From positions 1 through 5,523 of the forward strand of contig CAIMWY010000348.1 in the NCBI GenBank assembly GCA_903845315.1: a stretch of DNA of 5,523 bases. Direction: 5' to 3'. Numbering within the stretch: position 1 is the first letter of the stretch; each line of letters starts with the position of its first letter. This DNA is from an uncultured Burkholderiales bacterium. Its GTDB lineage: Bacteria; Pseudomonadota; Gammaproteobacteria; Burkholderiales; Burkholderiaceae. The notes below the pieces were generated by a model, which saw only the letters and a list, made by a program, of their open reading frames with translations, made no database searches and was not told the origin of the DNA. Below are positions 1 through 5,523 of the stretch, in pieces. Made by a program: the position numbers and the translations under genes.

Positions 1-2902
<2,902 letters not shown>

Positions 2903-2909
2903 GACCAAG

Positions 2910-2915
2910 TCCTTT
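2910..2915 (-). promoter_or_regulatory. Ribosome binding site deciding the start of the Spy-like gene
   Basis: On the minus strand the sequence reads AAAGGA, then 7 nt, then ATG at 2902. This spacing is ideal and supports the shorter start. A competing signal, GAGG about five bases before the ATG at 2932, is also usable, so the choice rests partly on signal-peptide length. Confidence 0.6.
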
Positions 2916-2975
2916 GTAACAAGAAGCGACATGCTTCCCTCAAGGGTTGACTGTGCCCGGTCGATGTGTCGTCAC

Positions 2976-3005
2976 CTTGTGTCTCGCAACAAGTTACGTA
3001 AAGTT
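2976..3005. promoter_or_regulatory. Candidate operator upstream of the Spy-like gene
   Basis: In the 110-bp gap between pirin and the Spy-like gene, AAGTT occurs at 2991-2995 and again at 3001-3005, exactly ten bases apart, flanking ACGTA and embedding the perfect palindrome TTACGTAA (2994-3001). Next to it lies an inverted repeat, CTTGT (2976-2980) and ACAAG (2989-2993), with 8 nt between the arms. Direct repeats with a 10-bp period are typical of OmpR-family response regulator sites, and Spy/CpxP genes are envelope-stress controlled in E. coli, so an operator is plausible. I could not pick convincing -35/-10 hexamers, and short repeats like these can occur by chance. Confidence 0.3.
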
Positions 3006-3012
3006 GTGTGAC

Positions 3013-3876
3013 TCAACCCATCAAGCCCGCGCGGAAGTCGTCCACCGCTTGCGCCAACTCCTCGCGCGTGTTCATCACAAACGGACCGTATTGCGCAATG
3101 GGTTCGTGCAAGGGCTTGCCCGCGATCAAGATGGCGCGGGTGTTGGCTTGGGCGCGCAGCAGCACGCCGTCGCCACCCTGGCTCAAAATCGCCATGCGCT
3201 GCGCAGGCACGGCGGTGCTGGTGTTGTCCTGCACCACCTCCAACCCCCCTCGGTACACGTAAAGGAACGCATGGTGGCTAGACGGAATGGCTTGTTCCAG
3301 CACCACACCCTCGCGGTCGGGGAAATGCAAGTCCAGATACAGCGGCTCGGTGTGCTCGCGTGACACGGCACCCGCCACCCCATGCGACGTCCCAGCAATC
3401 ACCCGCACCAACACCTGCTGCGGCGTGGTGACTTCGGGAATGTCTGCGCTTTGAATGTCGCGGTACCAAGGCTCACAGAGCTTGTTTTTTGCGGGCAGGT
3501 TGAGCCAGAGTTGAAAACCCTCCATCACGCCTTCTTCTTGCTCGGGCATTTCGCTGTGCACCAGTCCGCGCCCGGCCGTCATCCATTGCACCCCACCGTT
3601 TTGCAGCAAGCCTTCATGCCCACCGCTGTCACGATGCCGCATGCGTCCTGCGATCATGTAGGTCACCGTTTCAAAGCCACGGTGTGGGTGGTTGGGAAAC
3701 CCGGCAATGTAGTCGTCGGGCTTGTCGCTCCCAAATGCATCCAGCATCAAAAAGGGGTCGAGACGCTGTTGTAAATCGTGTGACAACACGCGTGTGAGGC
3801 GAACCCCCGCGCCGTCTTGCGTGTCTTGACCGCGCACCAGGCGCTCCACACCGCGTGCTTGTTGGATGGTGCTCAT
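3013..3876 (-). CDS. Pirin family protein (bicupin metalloprotein)
   Basis: A 287-residue protein, the usual length for bacterial pirins. Pirins are cytoplasmic two-domain cupins with one metal (usually Fe) in the N-terminal barrel; some members show quercetin 2,3-dioxygenase activity and others act through protein partners, so the substrate cannot be predicted here. The N-terminal cupin spans about residues 20-125 and includes FPNHPHRGFETVTY, with His63 and His65, and TAGRGLVHSEMP, with His107 and Glu109. Together these are the complete 3-His/1-Glu metal set of human pirin (His56, His58, His101, Glu103). The C-terminal pirin domain covers about residues 170-280. The start ATG overlaps the stop of the upstream HMA gene in an ATGA, with AGGA about 11 nt before it, which points to translational coupling. 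No truncation or missing metal ligand is seen. The family call is firm; the cellular role and the link to the copper genes are inference. Confidence 0.95.
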   Translation of the reverse strand: MSTIQQARGVERLVRGQDTQDGAGVRLTRVLSHDLQQRLDPFLMLDAFGSDKPDDYIAGFPNHPHRGFETVTYMIAGRMRHRDSGGHEGLLQNGGVQWMTAGRGLVHSEMPEQEEGVMEGFQLWLNLPAKNKLCEPWYRDIQSADIPEVTTPQQVLVRVIAGTSHGVAGAVSREHTEPLYLDLHFPDREGVVLEQAIPSSHHAFLYVYRGGLEVVQDNTSTAVPAQRMAILSQGGDGVLLRAQANTRAILIAGKPLHEPIAQYGPFVMNTREELAQAVDDFRAGLMG

Positions 3877-4067
3877 AAGACTTCGTATCCTTCTTCAGCC
3901 ATGACCTGTGCCAGTGCTTCATGGGGGTGTGTGCTCTCGATGACGACCTTGTTGTGCGGTCGGTCAATCTCCACCTTGGCCTGAGGGTCGAAGCGCATCA
4001 CGGCTTTTTTCACCGCCAACTCGCAGTGGCCGCAGGTCATGCCGTGTACTTGGAATGTGTGATTCAT
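3873..4067 (-). CDS. HMA-domain metallochaperone, CopZ-like
   Basis: A 64-residue stand-alone heavy-metal-associated domain. The signature GMTCGHC gives metal ligands Cys12 and Cys15 in the first loop, and the C-terminal GYEV is typical of the ferredoxin-like HMA fold, which fills the whole protein. There is no signal peptide, so it should be cytosolic, which fits a CopZ-type copper carrier rather than periplasmic MerP. Such proteins bind Cu(I) between the two Cys and pass it to the HMA domains of CopA-type pumps, one of which is encoded divergently next door. I chose the ATG at 4067 because GGAG lies six bases upstream; the in-frame ATG at 4079 would add four residues and has no ribosome site. 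The stop overlaps the pirin start (ATGA), so the two are probably co-translated. Copper is the likely metal from context, though HMA domains of this size can also carry Zn, Cd or Hg. Confidence 0.9.
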   Translation of the reverse strand: MNHTFQVHGMTCGHCELAVKKAVMRFDPQAKVEIDRPHNKVVIESTHPHEALAQVMAEEGYEVL

Positions 4068-4073
4068 CGGTGG

Positions 4074-4077
4074 CTCC
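4074..4077 (-). promoter_or_regulatory. Ribosome binding site of the HMA gene
   Basis: On the minus strand GGAG stands six bases before the ATG at 4067 and within a few bases of the alternative ATG at 4079, which it cannot serve because it lies downstream of it. This decides the shorter start. Confidence 0.65.
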
Positions 4078-4083
4078 ATATCA

Positions 4084-4104
4084 GGGGAGTAAGCTTAACG
4101 CTTA
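4084..4104 (+). promoter_or_regulatory. Ribosome binding site plus small hairpin before the copper ATPase start
   Basis: GGGGAG (4084-4089) is the only Shine-Dalgarno-like sequence before the ATPase ATG at 4104, but it is 14 nt away, longer than usual. The bases between form a perfect 5-bp inverted repeat, TAAGC (4090-4094) and GCTTA (4100-4104), with loop TTAAC; the last paired base is the A of the start codon. If folded, the hairpin would bring the two signals together or partly mask the start. A role in translation control is inference. Confidence 0.4.
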
Positions 4105-5523
4105 TGAGTGACAGCACCAGCGACATCGGCATTGGCGGCATGACCTGCGCCTCGTGTGTGGCCCGTGTGGAGCGGGCCATTGCCAAGTTGCCAGGGGTCA
4201 CGGCGGTGAGTGTTAACCTGGCCAGCGAGTCTGCCCGTGTGGCCTGGAACGACAACGATGCCAGTCATGAAGCCCGTTTGCGCCGCGCGGTGCGTGATGC
4301 AGGCTACGAGCCGCTGGCGCCTGAGCATCTCGAACAACAAGCTGCGGGGTCGTGGTTTGGTTTTTCTCCTGTGTTCGCTGGCCTGGTGTTGAGCCTGCCT
4401 TTAGTGTTGCCGATGGTGGGCGATGTGGCGGGCCAGCACTGGATGCTGCCTGCGTTGTGGCAATTTTTGCTGGCCACGCCGGTGCAGTTCGTGCTGGGCG
4501 CGCGTTTTTACAAAGCGGGCTGGCACGCCTTGCTGGCGGGCACCGGCAACATGGACGTGTTGGTGGCGCTGGGCACCACAGCCGGTTGGGCCTTGTCGGT
4601 GTGGCTGTGGTGGACGGCTCCTGAGGGCCGCATGGTGCATTTGTATTTCGAGGGCTCGGCGGTGGTCATCACGCTGGTGCTCTTGGGCAAATGGTTGGAG
4701 GCGCGCGCCAAACGTCAAACCACCGACGCCATTCGTGCCCTGCATGCCTTGCGCCCTGAACGTGCGCGCGTGATTGGGCCCGATGGCGAACAAGACATTC
4801 CGATCGACGAGCTGTTGGTGGGCGACCGTGTGGTGGTGTTGCCGGGCGAGCGCGTCCCCGCCGATGGCTTGGTGCTTGAAGGGGACTCCCAGTTGGACGA
4901 ATCCATGCTCACAGGCGAGCCGCTGCCTGTGACCAAGGGGGTTGGCGCCCGAATGACCGGGGGCAGCATCAACGGTGAAGGGCGCTTGGTCATCCAGGTC
5001 TCGGCTACCGGAACCGCTACCGTCTTGGCCAACATCATCCGCTTGGTGGAAGACGCGCAATCGGCCAAGGCGCCCATTCAACGGCTGGTGGATCAAGTCT
5101 CCGCCGTGTTTGTGCCTGTGGTGTTGGTGTTGGCCTTGCTGACCTTGCTGGCATGGTGGTGGAGCGGCCACAGCGTCGAGCTGTCGCTGATTCATGCTGT
5201 GGCCGTGTTGGTCATTGCTTGTCCGTGTGCCCTGGGGCTGGCCACGCCGGCGGCCATCATGGCGGGCACGGGCGTGGCGGCCAAACATGGCATCTTGATC
5301 AAAGACGTCCAAGCCCTGGAGGTGGCGCACCGGGTGGACACGGTGGCGTTTGATAAAACCGGCACCCTGACCGTGGGCCAGCCGCGCTTGCTGTCGCTCA
5401 CTCCCGTTGCCAACGCCGCAGAGGGCGCAGACGATTGGTTGGCCATGGCCGCCAGTTTGCAAAGTGGCAGCGAGCACCCGCTGGCCCGTGCTGTGGTGCA
5501 GGCGGCCAAAACTCAGAATATCG
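4104..5523 (+). CDS. copA: Copper-translocating P1B-type ATPase, 3'-truncated by window edge
   Basis: An inner-membrane pump that uses ATP to export Cu(I) from the cytoplasm; 473 codons are visible of an expected 740-800. One N-terminal HMA domain (about residues 7-72) carries GGMTCASC with Cys15 and Cys18. Four membrane segments follow (about 84-105, 115-136, 149-170, 178-198). The actuator domain contains the dephosphorylation motif TGE at 270-272. Two more membrane segments follow (about 335-356 and 360-390), the second with the ion-site motif CPC at 373-375 and Pro382. The phosphorylated Asp417 lies in DKTGT, and the nucleotide domain begins with the SEHP motif (His458-Pro459) that marks P1B pumps. 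CPC plus this HMA type favours Cu(I)/Ag(I) (P1B-1), but the deciding residues in segments 7 and 8 are outside the window. The start is the first ATG before the HMA domain; no earlier in-frame start exists in the short upstream gap. It is divergent from the HMA-pirin pair by 36 bp. GC is visibly higher than in gyrB. Confidence 0.95.
   Translation, partial: MSDSTSDIGIGGMTCASCVARVERAIAKLPGVTAVSVNLASESARVAWNDNDASHEARLRRAVRDAGYEPLAPEHLEQQAAGSWFGFSPVFAGLVLSLPLVLPMVGDVAGQHWMLPALWQFLLATPVQFVLGARFYKAGWHALLAGTGNMDVLVALGTTAGWALSVWLWWTAPEGRMVHLYFEGSAVVITLVLLGKWLEARAKRQTTDAIRALHALRPERARVIGPDGEQDIPIDELLVGDRVVVLPGERVPADGLVLEGDSQLDESMLTGEPLPVTKGVGARMTGGSINGEGRLVIQVSATGTATVLANIIRLVEDAQSAKAPIQRLVDQVSAVFVPVVLVLALLTLLAWWWSGHSVELSLIHAVAVLVIACPCALGLATPAAIMAGTGVAAKHGILIKDVQALEVAHRVDTVAFDKTGTLTVGQPRLLSLTPVANAAEGADDWLAMAASLQSGSEHPLARAVVQAAKTQNI

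Noticed and set aside
4050..4082. TTGGAA ... CATATC as a MerR-type promoter with a long spacer for the copper ATPase
   Set aside because: The spacer would be 21 bp, the -10 match is poor, and no dyad lies within the spacer, so the CueR-like features are missing.
4074..4089. CTCC-N8-GGAG inverted repeat as a metal-regulator operator
   Set aside because: Each arm is simply the Shine-Dalgarno sequence of one of the two divergent genes, which explains the symmetry; the 4-bp arms and 8-bp spacer do not fit the CueR pattern.
4401..5477. A 358-codon open frame on the minus strand opposite the copper ATPase gene
   Set aside because: The plus strand carries all P1B-ATPase motifs through this stretch. 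The antisense translation is a His/Gln/Arg-rich low-complexity sequence with no recognisable domain, as expected opposite a GC-rich coding strand.

Overview
The window looks like a chromosomal segment from a betaproteobacterium of the order Burkholderiales, most likely Comamonadaceae (a Limnohabitans- or Rhodoferax-like lineage). The main reason is the GyrB sequence, which carries a short insert after the GRGIP motif (residues KMDDKHEP) that I associate with that order. The genus is a guess. Because gyrB in these bacteria commonly follows dnaA and dnaN, the segment may lie near the replication origin, but nothing in the window shows this directly.

Layout. Positions 1-2369 (+) hold gyrB without its first ~50 codons. 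Its stop codon overlaps that of a convergent gene (2902-2366, -) for an exported Spy/CpxP-like protein rich in Met and His. A 110-bp gap (2903-3012) follows, with small repeats that could be an operator. Then, on the minus strand, come a pirin gene (3876-3013) and, just upstream and overlapping it by 4 bp (ATGA), a gene for a 64-residue heavy-metal-associated (HMA) CXXC protein (4067-3873). Only 36 bp away and divergent lies a gene for a P1B-type copper-exporting ATPase (4104 to the window edge, +), cut off after its phosphorylation and HP motifs. There is no gene-free stretch longer than 300 bp, and I see no RNA genes, insertion sequences, CRISPR or phage material.

How the genes may work together. 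The right half reads as a small copper-handling neighbourhood: a CopA-like exporter, a CopZ-like cytosolic chaperone, a pirin (a cupin metalloprotein) translationally coupled to the chaperone, and a periplasmic Spy-family protein whose mature N-terminus could bind metal. Each family assignment is well supported by motifs. The idea that they form one metal-response module is inference from proximity. I found no CueR-type operator and no metal-sensing regulator in the window. Nothing here is clearly a new system; the most interesting points are the chaperone-pirin coupling, the Met/His-rich Spy-like protein, and the very compressed gene boundaries.
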